A stretch of DNA of 64,000 nt. Origin: Streptomyces caelestis. GTDB lineage: Bacteria > Actinomycetota > Actinomycetes > Streptomycetales > Streptomycetaceae. Of this stretch, positions 51,587 to 63,583 are shown one piece after another. Position numbers and translations under genes: made by a program. The stretch covers positions 1,364,001 through 1,428,000 of the forward strand of contig NZ_JACHNE010000001.1 in the NCBI RefSeq assembly GCF_014205255.1, read 5' to 3'. The notes below the pieces were generated by a model. It saw only the letters and a program-made list of their open reading frames with translations, ran no database searches and was not told where the DNA came from. Positions within the stretch are counted from its first letter, which is position 1; every line of letters begins with the position of its first letter.

Positions 51587-51742
51587 GTCCCGTAGGACGC
51601 ACATACGCACCCAATGACCCGCCATCCCTGGCTCATGCGACGCCACAGCAGGATTCCACCTCGCAGATGCGTCAGTATGATTCGGCGTATCGGAGGAGCC
51701 CTGCGGGTTCTTCCACCCGCACAGAGAGGGAGTGGCCCCGAG

Positions 51743-52546
51743 ATGCCCCGTTCCGCGCACCGGACCCGCCGGATCCTCCAGGTCGCCGGTGCGTCCGCAG
51801 CCGCGCTGCTGACTCTGAGCGCCTGCTCCCCCGACACCGGCTCGGACAAGGGCTCCTCGCCGGGGAAACCCTCCGGCACGGTCACCGTCTTCGCCGCCGC
51901 CTCCCTGGAGGAGAGCTTCAAGACCCTGGGCAAGAAGTTCGAGAAGGAGCATCCGGGCACGAAGGTCGCCTTCAGCTTCGGCGGCAGCGACACCCTCGCC
52001 GCCAGCATCACCGGCGGCGCCCCGGCCGATGTCTTCGCCGCGGCCAGCGCCAAGACCATGGCGATCGTGACGGACCGGCAGGACGCGGCGGGCGCGCCGA
52101 TCACCTTCGTCCGCAACCAGCTGGAGATCGCCACACTACCGGGCAACCCCGACCGGATCTCCTCCCTGAAGGACCTCACCAAGCCCGGCCTGAAGGTCGT
52201 CCTGTGCGACAACACCGTGCCGTGCGGTGCCGCCGCCCGGAAGGCACTGGACGCAAGCGGCCTGAAGCTCACCCCCGTCTCGTACGAACAGGACGTCAAG
52301 AGCGCCCTGACCAAGGTCGAGCTGAAGGAGGCCGACGCGGCCGTCGTCTACAAGACCGACGTGCGGGCGGCTGGTGAAAAGGTGCGGGGCGTGGACTTCC
52401 CCGAGTCGGCCGAGGCCGTCAACGACTATCCGATCGCCCTGCTCAAGAACGCCCCCAACCCCAAGGCGGCGAAGGCGTTCGTCGCACTGGTGCGGTCCGC
52501 CGAGGGCCAGAAGGTGCTGTCGGGGGCCGGGTTCCTCAAGCCGTGA
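51743..52546 (+). CDS. modA: Molybdate ABC transporter substrate-binding lipoprotein ModA
   Basis: 267 residues from ATG 51743. Lipobox LSAC. ModA features: VTVFAAASLEESFKTLGKKFEKEHPGTKVAFSFGGSDTLAASITGGAPADVFAAAS, ATLPGNPDRISSLKDL, AVVYKTDVRA and a C-terminal VNDYPIALLKNAPNPKAAKAFV. The Ser residues of the AAASL and FGGS loops bind the oxyanion. Stop overlaps modB start (GTGA). Confidence 0.95.
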   Translation: MPRSAHRTRRILQVAGASAAALLTLSACSPDTGSDKGSSPGKPSGTVTVFAAASLEESFKTLGKKFEKEHPGTKVAFSFGGSDTLAASITGGAPADVFAAASAKTMAIVTDRQDAAGAPITFVRNQLEIATLPGNPDRISSLKDLTKPGLKVVLCDNTVPCGAAARKALDASGLKLTPVSYEQDVKSALTKVELKEADAAVVYKTDVRAAGEKVRGVDFPESAEAVNDYPIALLKNAPNPKAAKAFVALVRSAEGQKVLSGAGFLKP

Positions 52547-53373
52547 CCGAGACCCTGGAGAGCCGCCCCCGCCGCGATCGCCGTCGCGGCCGGACCCGGT
52601 CGGTGCCGATTCCCCTCCTGGTACCCGCCCTGGTCGGCCTGGCGTTCCTGCTCCTGCCCCTGATCGCCCTGCTGGTACGGGCGCCGTGGCGCAGCCTCCC
52701 GGAGCAGCTGACGAGCGTCGAGGTGTGGGAGGCACTGCGGCTGTCGCTCCTGTGCGCCACGGCGGCGACGGGCCTGAGCCTGGTCATCGGCGTGCCCCTG
52801 GCCTGGCTGCTGGCCCGCACGCGGTTCCCCGGCCGGGGCTTCGTACGGGCCCTGGTGACGCTGCCGTTGGTGCTGCCGCCGGTGGTGGGCGGTGTGGCCC
52901 TGCTGCTCGCCTTCGGGCGCAACGGCGTCATCGGGCAGTGGCTCGACTCCTGGTTCGGGATCACCCTGCCGTTCACCACGACGGGTGTCGTCCTCGCCGA
53001 GACGTTCGTGGCGATGCCGTTCCTCGTCATCAGCGTCGAGGGCACCCTGCGAGCCGCCGACCCGCGCTACGAGGAGGCGGCCGGCACCCTGGGCGCCTCC
53101 CGCTTCACCGCGTTCCGCCGGGTCACCCTGCCGCTGATCGCGCCGGGCATCGCGGCCGGTGCCGTACTGGCCTGGGCCCGGGCCCTCGGCGAGTTCGGCG
53201 CGACGATCACCTTCGCGGGCAACTTCCCGGGCCGCACCCAGACCATGCCCCTGGCGGTCTACCTGGCCCTGCAGAACGACCCGGCAGCGGCGATCGCCCT
53301 CAGCCTGGTGCTGCTGGCGGTGTCCATCGCCGTCCTGGCGGCCTTGCGTGACCGCTGGATGACGGCGTCGTGA
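52543..53373 (+). CDS. modB: Molybdate ABC transporter permease ModB
   Basis: 276 residues, six membrane segments after a very basic N-terminus (RRDRRRGRTRSVP). GTG start overlapping modA by 4 bases. EAA loop EEAAGTLGASRFTAFRRVTLPLIAPGI and the ModB signature RALGEFGATITFAGNFPGRTQTMPLAVY. Channel for molybdate. Confidence 0.95.
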   Translation: MTETLESRPRRDRRRGRTRSVPIPLLVPALVGLAFLLLPLIALLVRAPWRSLPEQLTSVEVWEALRLSLLCATAATGLSLVIGVPLAWLLARTRFPGRGFVRALVTLPLVLPPVVGGVALLLAFGRNGVIGQWLDSWFGITLPFTTTGVVLAETFVAMPFLVISVEGTLRAADPRYEEAAGTLGASRFTAFRRVTLPLIAPGIAAGAVLAWARALGEFGATITFAGNFPGRTQTMPLAVYLALQNDPAAAIALSLVLLAVSIAVLAALRDRWMTAS

Positions 53374-53413
53374 TGTCCCGGACCGGCTCCCTGACACCCT
53401 GGACGTGGCTCTC

Positions 53414-54499
53414 ATGACCGAGACGACCGACCTCGACGGAGCTCCCCTCGGCGTCCGCCCCGAAGGCTTGGACGCCCATCTCGTCGTCGACCGCGGCACC
53501 TTCCGCCTGGACGTCGCACTCACCGTCGCCCCCGGGGACGTCGTCGCCCTGCTCGGCCCCAACGGTGCCGGCAAAACCACGGCCCTGCGCGCACTCGCAG
53601 GGCTCACCCCCCTCACGGCGGGTCATCTACGGCTGGACGGCACCCGGCTGGACGCCATGCCGCCCGAGTCCCGCCCCGTCGGCGTCGTCTTCCAGGACTA
53701 CCTGCTCTTCCCCCATCTGACCGCCCTGGACAACGTCGCCTTCGGGCCGCGCTGCCGGGGCGCGAGCAAGGCCGAGGCCCGTGCCCAGGCCGCGGAGTGG
53801 CTGGACCGTATGGGCCTGGCCGACCACGCCGGCGCCAAGCCCCGCCGTCTCTCCGGCGGCCAGGCCCAGCGCGTGGCCGTGGCCCGGGCCCTGGCCACCC
53901 GGCCCCGGCTGCTGCTCCTGGACGAACCCCTCGCCGCGCTCGACGCCCGCACCCGTCTGGAGGTGCGCGCCCAGCTCCGGCGCCATCTCGCCGAGTTCGA
54001 GGCCGTGGCCGTCCTCGTCACGCACGACCCGCTGGACGCCATGGTGCTGGCCGACCGCCTGGTCGTCGTCGAGCACGGTCGCGTCGTCCAGGAGGGCACG
54101 CCCTCCCACATCGCCCGCCATCCCCGCACGGACTACATCGCCCGGCTCGTCGGCCTCAACCTCTACCGGGGACGGGCCGAGGGCCACACCGTCCGGCTCG
54201 ACACGGGCCCGGCCATCACCACCACGGAAGAGCTCTCCGGCCCGGCCTTCGTGGCGTTCCCGCCCGGCGCCGTGACGCTGTACCGCGAACGCCCCACGGG
54301 CTCCAGCGCCCGCAACCTGTGGCGCTGCGAGGTCGCCGGACTGGAGACGCACGGCGACCAGATCCGCGCGGACCTCACCGGCGAACTGCCCCTGACCGCC
54401 GACCTCACCACGGTCGCCGCGGCCGAACTCGACCTGCACCCCGGCGCCCCGGTCTGGGCGGCGGTCAAGGCGACGCAAACGCACGCATACCCGGCATAG
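53414..54499 (+). CDS. modC: Molybdate ABC transporter ATP-binding protein ModC
   Basis: 361 residues from ATG 53414 (GTG 53405 possible). Walker A GPNGAGKTT, Q-loop VVFQDYLLFPH, signature LSGGQAQ, Walker B LLLLDEPLAALD, H-loop VTHDPLDA. A C-terminal TOBE domain (GPAFVAFPPGAVTLYRERPTGSSARNLWRCEVAGLETHGDQI) is usual for ModC and allows feedback inhibition by molybdate. Confidence 0.94.
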   Translation: MTETTDLDGAPLGVRPEGLDAHLVVDRGTFRLDVALTVAPGDVVALLGPNGAGKTTALRALAGLTPLTAGHLRLDGTRLDAMPPESRPVGVVFQDYLLFPHLTALDNVAFGPRCRGASKAEARAQAAEWLDRMGLADHAGAKPRRLSGGQAQRVAVARALATRPRLLLLDEPLAALDARTRLEVRAQLRRHLAEFEAVAVLVTHDPLDAMVLADRLVVVEHGRVVQEGTPSHIARHPRTDYIARLVGLNLYRGRAEGHTVRLDTGPAITTTEELSGPAFVAFPPGAVTLYRERPTGSSARNLWRCEVAGLETHGDQIRADLTGELPLTADLTTVAAAELDLHPGAPVWAAVKATQTHAYPA

Positions 54500-54525
54500 G
54501 GAACGCGTCGGGCTACCGTGCCCCC

Positions 54526-54945
54526 ATGAGCCTGAGTATCCGCAACCAGCTCCCCGGCACCGTCACCGCCGTCACGCCGGGCGAGGCCATGGCGACGGTC
54601 AGGGTCCGCCTCACCGGCGGCCAGGCCCTCACCGCGGCAATCACCCGCGAGGCAGCGGACGACCTCGGCCTCACGCCGGGCACCGCCGTGCGCGCCCTGG
54701 TGAAGTCGACGGAGGTCTCCCTGGCCACCGCCCCCGTCGAGGGCCTGTCCATCCGCAACCGGCTCCCCGGCACGGTCACGGACGTCGCGACCGGCGACGC
54801 GATGGCGTCCGTCCGGGTCACCGTCGAGGGCGGCGAGCTGACCGCCGCGATCACCAGGGACGCCGCGGACGACCTCGCCCTGTCGGCCGGCACCCCCGTC
54901 GTCGCCCTGATCAAGTCGACCGAGGTGTCCCTCGCCGCCGAATGA
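54526..54945 (+). CDS. Double-Mop molybdate-binding protein (molbindin)
   Basis: 139 residues made of two tandem Mop/TOBE domains: LSIRNQLPGTVTAVTPGEAMATVRVRLTGGQALTAAITREAADDLGL and LSIRNRLPGTVTDVATGDAMASVRVTVEGGELTAAITRDAADDLAL, each ending VKSTEVSLA or IKSTEVSLA. No DNA-binding or transport domain. Such molbindins store or buffer molybdate in the cytoplasm. It closes the molybdate cluster 26 bases after modC. Confidence 0.92.
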   Translation: MSLSIRNQLPGTVTAVTPGEAMATVRVRLTGGQALTAAITREAADDLGLTPGTAVRALVKSTEVSLATAPVEGLSIRNRLPGTVTDVATGDAMASVRVTVEGGELTAAITRDAADDLALSAGTPVVALIKSTEVSLAAE

Positions 54946-54999
54946 CGGGAGGGACCCCGCACCGCGGAGCCCCTCCTCCCCTGCGACCGATCAGGCCGG

Positions 55000-57885
<2,886 letters not shown>

Positions 57886-57948
57886 TACGGAGGCCTCCTG
57901 GTCGACACGACCTTCGAGGGGCACCACGGCACGGGTACCCGAACGGCC

Positions 57949-58150
57949 TCCCCCTCTGTCATCTCGACCTGAGAGCTTCACCGGATCGCCCGAAGGCCTC
58001 CGGCTTTCACCGTCGGTGAGAGCGGAAGCCGTCGACACCCGCCCTGCTTTCCAGAGTGACCTCGTCCGTGCGGTACGTGAGCCTGAGAGATTCCGGGGAG
58101 GATTTGCTCCTTCGGCGCCTCCGATGGTGCCTGGAGGACTCTCCCGCACG
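57949..58150 (-). promoter_or_regulatory. Tandem glycine riboswitch
   Basis: The minus-strand leader of gcvP shows two gcvT-type aptamers. The first has GGGAGAGTCC, GCCGAAGGAGCAAATCC, AATCTCTCAGGC and GTACCG...GGACGA. The second has CACTCTGGAAAGC, CACCGACGGTGAAAGCC, GAAGCTCTCAGGTC and ending GACAGAGGGGG. These blocks match the known tandem glycine riboswitch consensus. It probably activates gcvP when glycine is high. Confidence 0.92.
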
Positions 58151-58269
58151 GGGTCAGCAGCCGCTGCCAGCGTACCAGCGCGGTCAACGCACGAACCTTC
58201 GAGTGGCCGCCTCCTCGATTGTGCCGTTTTGTAGTGCCTACGAATGAGTTGCGACCATGTGGAGGGCCC

Positions 58270-58644
58270 GTGCGAACCGATATCGATCCGCGCAACCTGA
58301 TCGGCCGCAAGGCGTTCGACCGCAACGGAACCAGGATCGGCACGATCGACGAGGTCTATCTCGACGACGCCACCGGCGAACCGGAGTGGGCGGCCATACG
58401 GACCGGCCTGTTCAGCAGGGACGCATTCGTCCCCCTGGAGCCCAGCGAACTGATCGACGGCGCCCTCCACGTGCCCTTCGACCGCGCCCTGATCAAGGAC
58501 GCCCCCGACTTCGGCGTGGGCCGCCACCTCTCCCCGGAACAGGAACTCCTGCTCTACCACCACTACGGCCTCGACGTCGCCGCCCCTCCTCCGCTCGCGG
58601 ACCACGACTTCGGCAGACTGGCAGGCACGGACGAGACGGCCTGA
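58270..58644 (+). CDS. PRC-barrel domain protein
   Basis: 124 residues from GTG 58270 (GGAGGG just upstream). PRC-barrel: [74 protein letters not shown], followed by a short C-terminal [14 protein letters not shown] segment. Small PRC proteins are common in actinobacteria, function unknown. Divergent from gcvP. Confidence 0.87.
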   Translation: MRTDIDPRNLIGRKAFDRNGTRIGTIDEVYLDDATGEPEWAAIRTGLFSRDAFVPLEPSELIDGALHVPFDRALIKDAPDFGVGRHLSPEQELLLYHHYGLDVAAPPPLADHDFGRLAGTDETA

Positions 58645-58688
58645 ACCCCGCCGAGCCCTCCGGCCCAGCCGCCTGGCCGTCCAGCCGT

Positions 58689-60092
58689 CTAAGGGGCACC
58701 GGACCGCAGCCCCACAGCTCCGGACCCGCCCTCCGGCCCGCGACTGCCCTCCGGTCTCGATAAAACCAGCGGCAACGGATCCGCCGGCTCCAGATCCGGA
58801 TCGTCGACCCGGAAGGTCCGCACCCGCCCGGGCTCCGAGCCGGGCGTCTCGAACCGCACGGTGACCCGCCCCAGACCGCTTCCCTGCACCCACCCGTGCC
58901 CGAACTCGGCGTGCCGTACGTCGTGCCCGGCGGGCCACCGCCGCTCGGCGAGCGCCGGCTGCTCCTCGACCGGCGCCACGGCGTCCTCGTCCACGGGCCC
59001 CTGCGCGTCCGCCCGCTCCCCCGCCGCCTGCGCGAAGAGATCCTCCTGCGTGTAGTCGGCGAGCCCGCTGACACCCACCCCGAGCAGCCGCACACCGCCC
59101 GTGGTGTCGACCGAGTCCAGCAACCGGGCCGCCGCCTCGCGGATCACCCCGGGATCGTCCGTGGGCCCGCGCAGCGTCTCGGACCGGGTGAGCGTCGAGA
59201 AGTCGTACCGCCGCACCTTCAGCACGATGGTCCGCCCGGACAGCCCGGACCCGCGCAGCCGCCGCACGCACCGGTCGGCGAGCCGCTGCACCTCGAGACC
59301 GACCCGCACCCGGTCGTGGATATCCACGTCGTAGGTGTCCTCGACCGACACCGACTTCGCCTCCCGCTCCGCCACCACGGGCCGGTCGTCCCGCGCGAGC
59401 GCCATGGCGTAGAGGCCGTGCCCGTGGGACTTTCCCAGCAGCCGGACCATCTCGTCCTCGCCCGCCTCGACGATCTCCTCGATCGTGGTGATCCCGGCCC
59501 GCCGCAGGTGGTCGCCCGTCGCCGGCCCGACCCCCGGCAGTGTCCGCACCGACATCGGCCCGAGCATCGCCCGCTCGGTCCCCGGCTCGATCACCACCAG
59601 CCCGTCGGGCTTGGCCTGCTCCGAGGCGATCTTCGCGAGCATCTTGGAGGCGGCGAGCCCGACCGACCCCGTGAGTCCGGTGACGGCCCGTATGTCCGCG
59701 CGCAGCCGCGCCCCGACCAGCCGCGCCGACTGCTCATCCCAGGCCGCTCCCCCGGCCTCCAGGTCCACGAACGCCTCGTCCAGGCTCAGCGGCTCCACCA
59801 GCGGCGACAGCGCCCGCAGCAGCTCCATCACCCGCTCGCTGATCGCCTTGTAGAACCCGAAGCGCGGCACGAGATACGCGGCGTTGGGCGCAAGTCGCCG
59901 GGCCTGTCCCATAGGCATCGCCGAATGCACGCCGAAGACCCTGGCCTCGTACGACGCCGTGGCCACCACGCCCCGCGGCCCCAGCCCGCCCACGACGACG
60001 GCTTTCCCGCGCAGACTCGGCTTGGACGCCTGCTCCACCGAGGCGAAGAAGGCATCCATGTCGAGATGCAGGATCGTAGGCGCGGTTCTCAC
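58689..60092 (-). CDS. dinB: DNA polymerase IV (Y-family)
   Basis: 467 residues. Catalytic motifs: [14 protein letters not shown], the [13 protein letters not shown] fingers region, and [11 protein letters not shown]; helix-hairpin-helix [18 protein letters not shown]; little-finger domain [17 protein letters not shown]. An actinobacterial C-terminal extension of about 100 residues follows ([32 protein letters not shown]). Error-prone translesion synthesis. No beta-clamp motif was confidently seen in the extension. Confidence 0.95.
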   Translation of the reverse strand: MRTAPTILHLDMDAFFASVEQASKPSLRGKAVVVGGLGPRGVVATASYEARVFGVHSAMPMGQARRLAPNAAYLVPRFGFYKAISERVMELLRALSPLVEPLSLDEAFVDLEAGGAAWDEQSARLVGARLRADIRAVTGLTGSVGLAASKMLAKIASEQAKPDGLVVIEPGTERAMLGPMSVRTLPGVGPATGDHLRRAGITTIEEIVEAGEDEMVRLLGKSHGHGLYAMALARDDRPVVAEREAKSVSVEDTYDVDIHDRVRVGLEVQRLADRCVRRLRGSGLSGRTIVLKVRRYDFSTLTRSETLRGPTDDPGVIREAAARLLDSVDTTGGVRLLGVGVSGLADYTQEDLFAQAAGERADAQGPVDEDAVAPVEEQPALAERRWPAGHDVRHAEFGHGWVQGSGLGRVTVRFETPGSEPGRVRTFRVDDPDLEPADPLPLVLSRPEGSRGPEGGSGAVGLRSGAP

Positions 60093-60226
60093 ATCTCCGA
60101 TGCTGCCCTACGCCACTGACAACGCATGGACAGCCGCCCGACACCCCACGGGAGAAACCGCTTGCAGCCCGGCGCGGACACATCTCGCCTGTCATGGCCA
60201 CAGGGGGCAGGGCACGGCCGGACGGC

Positions 60227-60910
60227 TCAGACGGCCCTGTTCCGCCGTCGCGCCAGCTCGTCCGCCGGGTTGGGCCCGATCAGCGTCTCGCCGGTATCGA
60301 TGCGCTCCCCGTGCAGCTGGGACAGCGCGCTTTCGACGTCCCGCCACACCACGCCCACGGCGATCCCGAAGACCCCCTGGCCCCCTTGGAGCAGGGCGTG
60401 GACCTCGTCCGGCGAGGTGCACTCGTAGACCGTCGCACCGTCGCTCATCAGCGTCATCCGCTCCAGGTCGCGGAAACCGCGTTCCCTGAGGTGCTGGACG
60501 GCCGTGCGGATGTTCTGGAGCGACACCCCGGTGTCGAGGAACCGCTTGACGATCTTCAGAACGACGACGTCCCGGAAGCTGTACAGCCGCTGCGTCCCCG
60601 ACCCGTGGGCGGGGCGCACGCTCGGCTCGACGAGGCCGGTGCGGGCCCAGTAGTCCAACTGCCGGTAGGTGATACCGGCGGCCGCACAGGCCGTGGGGCC
60701 GCGATAGCCGATCTGCTCGGACGCCATGGACGTCGTCCCTCCGCTGCTCGGCACGGCCGTCGGTCGCTGCGGAGCATGATCAGCCGCGCCGCCGGGCTGG
60801 GGACACGCCCCGCTCGCGCGGAGCCGTGAGCCCGGGGGAGGGTACGGACCGCTCGCCCTGAGACTGCGCTCGGGGCCGCCCCCAGCCGTACCGTCGCCGC
60901 TGCTTCTCAC
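60227..60910 (-). CDS. MerR family transcriptional regulator
   Basis: 227 residues from GTG 60910, chosen for GGAGGTCGGC upstream. About 60 residues of low-complexity, Pro/Gly/Arg-rich N-terminus precede the MerR HTH: YRGPTACAAAGITYRQLDYWARTGLVEPSVRPAHGSGTQRLYSFRDVVVLKIVKRFLDTGVSLQNIRTAVQHLRERG. The C-terminal part (ATVYECTSPDEVHALLQGGQGVFGIAVG) is conserved in actinobacterial homologs next to FtsR-like genes. No effector-binding Cys. The 313-base gap upstream to the DUF151 gene holds no gene. Confidence 0.88.
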   Translation of the reverse strand: MRSSGDGTAGGGPERSLRASGPYPPPGSRLRASGACPQPGGAADHAPQRPTAVPSSGGTTSMASEQIGYRGPTACAAAGITYRQLDYWARTGLVEPSVRPAHGSGTQRLYSFRDVVVLKIVKRFLDTGVSLQNIRTAVQHLRERGFRDLERMTLMSDGATVYECTSPDEVHALLQGGQGVFGIAVGVVWRDVESALSQLHGERIDTGETLIGPNPADELARRRNRAV

Positions 60911-61223
60911 GCCGACCTCCGTCCTTGACCTGCCTTCTCGACGGTAGGCAGTCACCAGGGGTGCGTCAACGATCGCCACACTCGCCACGCCGAGTGATAA
61001 TCACCCTAAGAGTGGTTTCCCGTGCCCCACCGCGGGGAAAGGCTAGCCGAATGCCCCGAGACGGGCCGCGTGACGCTCTTCCTCGCCTCCGGCACATGCG
61101 GGCATTTCACCCCTCACACATGCGGCGGGCGACCCTGCCGCGGACCACTTCGTCCGCCGGGCCGCCCACAGGCCTCACCGACCGCTGATGCCCCGCCGTC
61201 CGGCTCTCACCGAAAGCCGGGAC
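60911..61223. other. Intergenic region with probable terminator at 61198-61223
   Basis: No gene recognised. CCGGCT (61200-61205) pairs with AGCCGG (61215-61220) just after the DUF151 stop on the minus strand, a probable weak terminator. The side near 60911 should hold the MerR gene promoter. Confidence 0.4.
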
Positions 61224-61697
61224 TCACTGGCTGCTGCTGCCGAAATCCTCCGGGGAGATCTGGTCGAGGAACTCGCGGAACTTCTCCACCTCGTCCTCCT
61301 GCTCGTCCGGGATCGCGATACCAGCGTCGTCGAGCACCGTGTCACTACCGTAGATCGGCGTGCCGGTGCGCAGGGCCAGCGCTATGGCGTCGGACGGGCG
61401 GGCGCTCACCTCGACGCCGCTGGCGAAGACCAGTTCCGCGTAGAAGACGCCCTCACGCAGGTCCGTGATGCGCACTTCCGTGAGCTCCTGACCGACGGCT
61501 TCCAGCACATCCTTGAACAGGTCGTGGGTCAGCGGCCGCGCAGGAGCCATGCCCTGCTGGGCGAAGGCGATCGCCGTCGCCTCCCCCGGTCCGATCCAGA
61601 TGGGGAGGTAACGGTCGCCTCCCACTTCACGCAGCAGCACGATCGGTTGGTTGGAGGGCATTTCCACCCGGACACCTACGACATCGAGCTCGTTCAC
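61224..61697 (-). CDS. DUF151 (bifunctional nuclease) family protein
   Basis: 157 residues. MNELDVVGVRVEMPSNQPIVLLREVGGDRYLPIWIGPGEATAIAFAQQG is the typical start of the family, with LTHDLFKDVLEAVG, FYAELVF and SARPSDAIALALRTGTPIY. Plant members act as nucleases; the bacterial role is unclear. It is conserved in order with the MerR, FtsR and FHA genes on this strand. Confidence 0.92.
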   Translation of the reverse strand: MNELDVVGVRVEMPSNQPIVLLREVGGDRYLPIWIGPGEATAIAFAQQGMAPARPLTHDLFKDVLEAVGQELTEVRITDLREGVFYAELVFASGVEVSARPSDAIALALRTGTPIYGSDTVLDDAGIAIPDEQEDEVEKFREFLDQISPEDFGSSSQ

Positions 61698-61782
61698 ACA
61701 GCAACCCTAGGCCGTGCTCGGGATGTTTGGGTAGTCGGGCCGGGATCGGGCGCCTGATCCGGCCCCCGCGACCGGCTCCGGC

Positions 61783-62517
61783 TCAGGGCAACCGCACGCC
61801 GAGCGCCGTCTGCACCAGCGCGGCGTGCAGCTTCACGGTGAGCCCCGCCAGCTCCTTGGTACGAGCCTCCGCATGAGCCCTGGTCTGCGGGTTCCGGTGT
61901 CGCTTCAGCGGGGCCACCACCTGGTCCACGAGCCCGGCCTCGCGGTCGGCGGCGGCCTTCATCACCCTCAGGTGCCGCGGCTCGATCCCGAACCGCCCCA
62001 GCGCGGCGATGAGCGAGGCCACCGTGACCGCCTCCGCGTCGTACACCCCGTCCTCCAGTGGGGTGACGAGCCCGTACGACTCCCACTCCCGGAGCTCCTC
62101 CGCGCCGACACCGGCGGCGGCGAGCAGCTCGTCGCGCCCGATCCTGGCCGCCGTGGGCGTCTCGGGGGATTCGGGCACGGTGTCGCCGTCACGCTGACGG
62201 CCCAGCGCCGGCAGCTGGACGGCCTCGCCGCGCTCCATGGCCTCCAGGTGCTCGCGGATCACCTTCAGGGGCAGATAGTGGTCCCGCTGCATCCTCAGGA
62301 CGTGACCGAGACGCTCGACGTCGTGCGCACTGAACTTGCGATACCCCGACGGGGTCCGCTGCGGCTCGATGAGCCCCTCCGCCTCCAGGAAACGGATCTT
62401 GGAGATGGTGACTTCGGGAAACTCGTCGCGCAGCACGTTCAGCACCGTGCCGATGCTCATCAGCCTGTCCGTGGCGGCGGCGCCGCGCCCGGCACCGCCG
62501 CTCGGTGTTTGAAGCAT
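61783..62517 (-). CDS. ftsR: FtsR-like MerR family regulator
   Basis: 244 residues. HTH at about residues 20-85: MSIGTVLNVLRDEFPEVTISKIRFLEAEGLIEPQRTPSGYRKFSAHDVERLGHVLRMQRDHYLPLKVIREHLE. Second half helical (LLAAAGVGAEELREWESYGLVTPLEDGVYDAEAV). It matches the Corynebacterium FtsR/Mycobacterium Rv1828 group, known to influence ftsZ and cell growth. Its position next to the garA-like FHA gene is the same as in those genomes. Target genes here are not known. Confidence 0.88.
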   Translation of the reverse strand: MLQTPSGGAGRGAAATDRLMSIGTVLNVLRDEFPEVTISKIRFLEAEGLIEPQRTPSGYRKFSAHDVERLGHVLRMQRDHYLPLKVIREHLEAMERGEAVQLPALGRQRDGDTVPESPETPTAARIGRDELLAAAGVGAEELREWESYGLVTPLEDGVYDAEAVTVASLIAALGRFGIEPRHLRVMKAAADREAGLVDQVVAPLKRHRNPQTRAHAEARTKELAGLTVKLHAALVQTALGVRLP

Positions 62518-62568
62518 GGACCTTCCCTGACGGACGGACCTTCGCGGGGTTCCCCGGACGGGATCCGG

Positions 62569-63393
62569 TCAGTAGCCCCGCTGGCTGGCGTAGAAGACCA
62601 GCCGGTACTTGCCGATCTGCACCTCGTCACCATTGTTCAGGGCGACCTGGTCGATCCGCTCGCGGTTGACGTACGTGCCGTTCAGGCTGCCCACGTCGGC
62701 CACCGTGAACGAGCCGTCCTGACCCCGGCGGAACTCCACATGGCGCCGGGAGACCGTCACGTCGTCCAGGAAGATGTCGCTCTGCGGATGACGCCCGGCC
62801 GTGGTCAGATCGCCGTCCAGCAGGAAGCGGCTGCCCGAGTTCGGCCCGCGGCGCACGACCAGGAGCGCGGAGCCCAGCGGCAGCGCGTCGACTGCAGCCT
62901 GCGCCTCGGGGGACAGCGTCGGCATCGGCGTCTGGCCGGTGGTCTCGCTGTCGTAGGCCTCAAGACCGGAGATGGAGATCGTGGAGGTCGTCTCGGACGG
63001 ACGCTCCGCCGCCGCCCCGGCCCGCAGCGGCGCGCCGCAGTTGGAGCAGAAGCGGCTGTTCTCCGCGTTGCGGTTACCGCACCTCGTACACACCAGGGCC
63101 GACATCGGATCCTCCTGCCGCGGCTGCCCACCGGGGGCATGGGACGCATACGGGTCGGAAAACCCTCCACCCGCACCTGAGGTTGACGGTTGCCCGAAAC
63201 CTATGCCGCCGGGCTGCGCAGGGTCAACCGACGGCGCGCCCTGACCTCCGGAAACGTCACCGCCCGGACCACCGACCTGGTCCCGGAACAGCGGCCGCTG
63301 GCCCTCCGCGTCAGGCTGTGCGCGATGGCGAGCGGTCGCGTTGTCGCTACCCTCTCGCGCGCTCTTGCCGAACAACTTCGCAAACAACTTCAC
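62569..63393 (-). CDS. GarA/OdhI-like FHA protein with zinc ribbon and extended N-terminus
   Basis: 274 residues from GTG 63393 (AGGGGA upstream). Residues 1-95 form a disordered Gly/Pro/Gln-rich region after VKLFAKLFGKS. Next come a zinc ribbon, CTRCGNRNAENSRFCSNCG, and an ETT motif (SETTSTISISGLE) at the place where PknB/PknG phosphorylate GarA/OdhI. The FHA domain ends the protein: GSRFLLDGDLTTAGRHPQSDIFLDDVTVSRRHVEF and DVGSLNGTYVN. GarA/OdhI inhibits 2-oxoglutarate dehydrogenase when unphosphorylated. The extra N-terminal region and zinc ribbon are Streptomyces-type additions. Confidence 0.87.
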   Translation of the reverse strand: MKLFAKLFGKSAREGSDNATARHRAQPDAEGQRPLFRDQVGGPGGDVSGGQGAPSVDPAQPGGIGFGQPSTSGAGGGFSDPYASHAPGGQPRQEDPMSALVCTRCGNRNAENSRFCSNCGAPLRAGAAAERPSETTSTISISGLEAYDSETTGQTPMPTLSPEAQAAVDALPLGSALLVVRRGPNSGSRFLLDGDLTTAGRHPQSDIFLDDVTVSRRHVEFRRGQDGSFTVADVGSLNGTYVNRERIDQVALNNGDEVQIGKYRLVFYASQRGY

Positions 63394-63583
63394 GGGCGAT
63401 TCCCCTTGACCGAAACAGACCCGCCCGTGGGGCAGGACGAACCCTGACTGAACACTCTGGCCGACCCGGACATCCTGACAACGTCCGTCTGCACCAGACA
63501 GTTTCCACCACGCACCACCCATTCGGTGCGCCGACCCCCCGCAACCTCATGCCCTCGCCGAACGTCGCCCATGCACCCCCGGT

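Noticed and set aside
60911..60988. Longer start for the MerR gene at 60988
   Set aside because: The GTG at 60910 has a strong ribosome site and the extra residues show no conservation signal that I can see.
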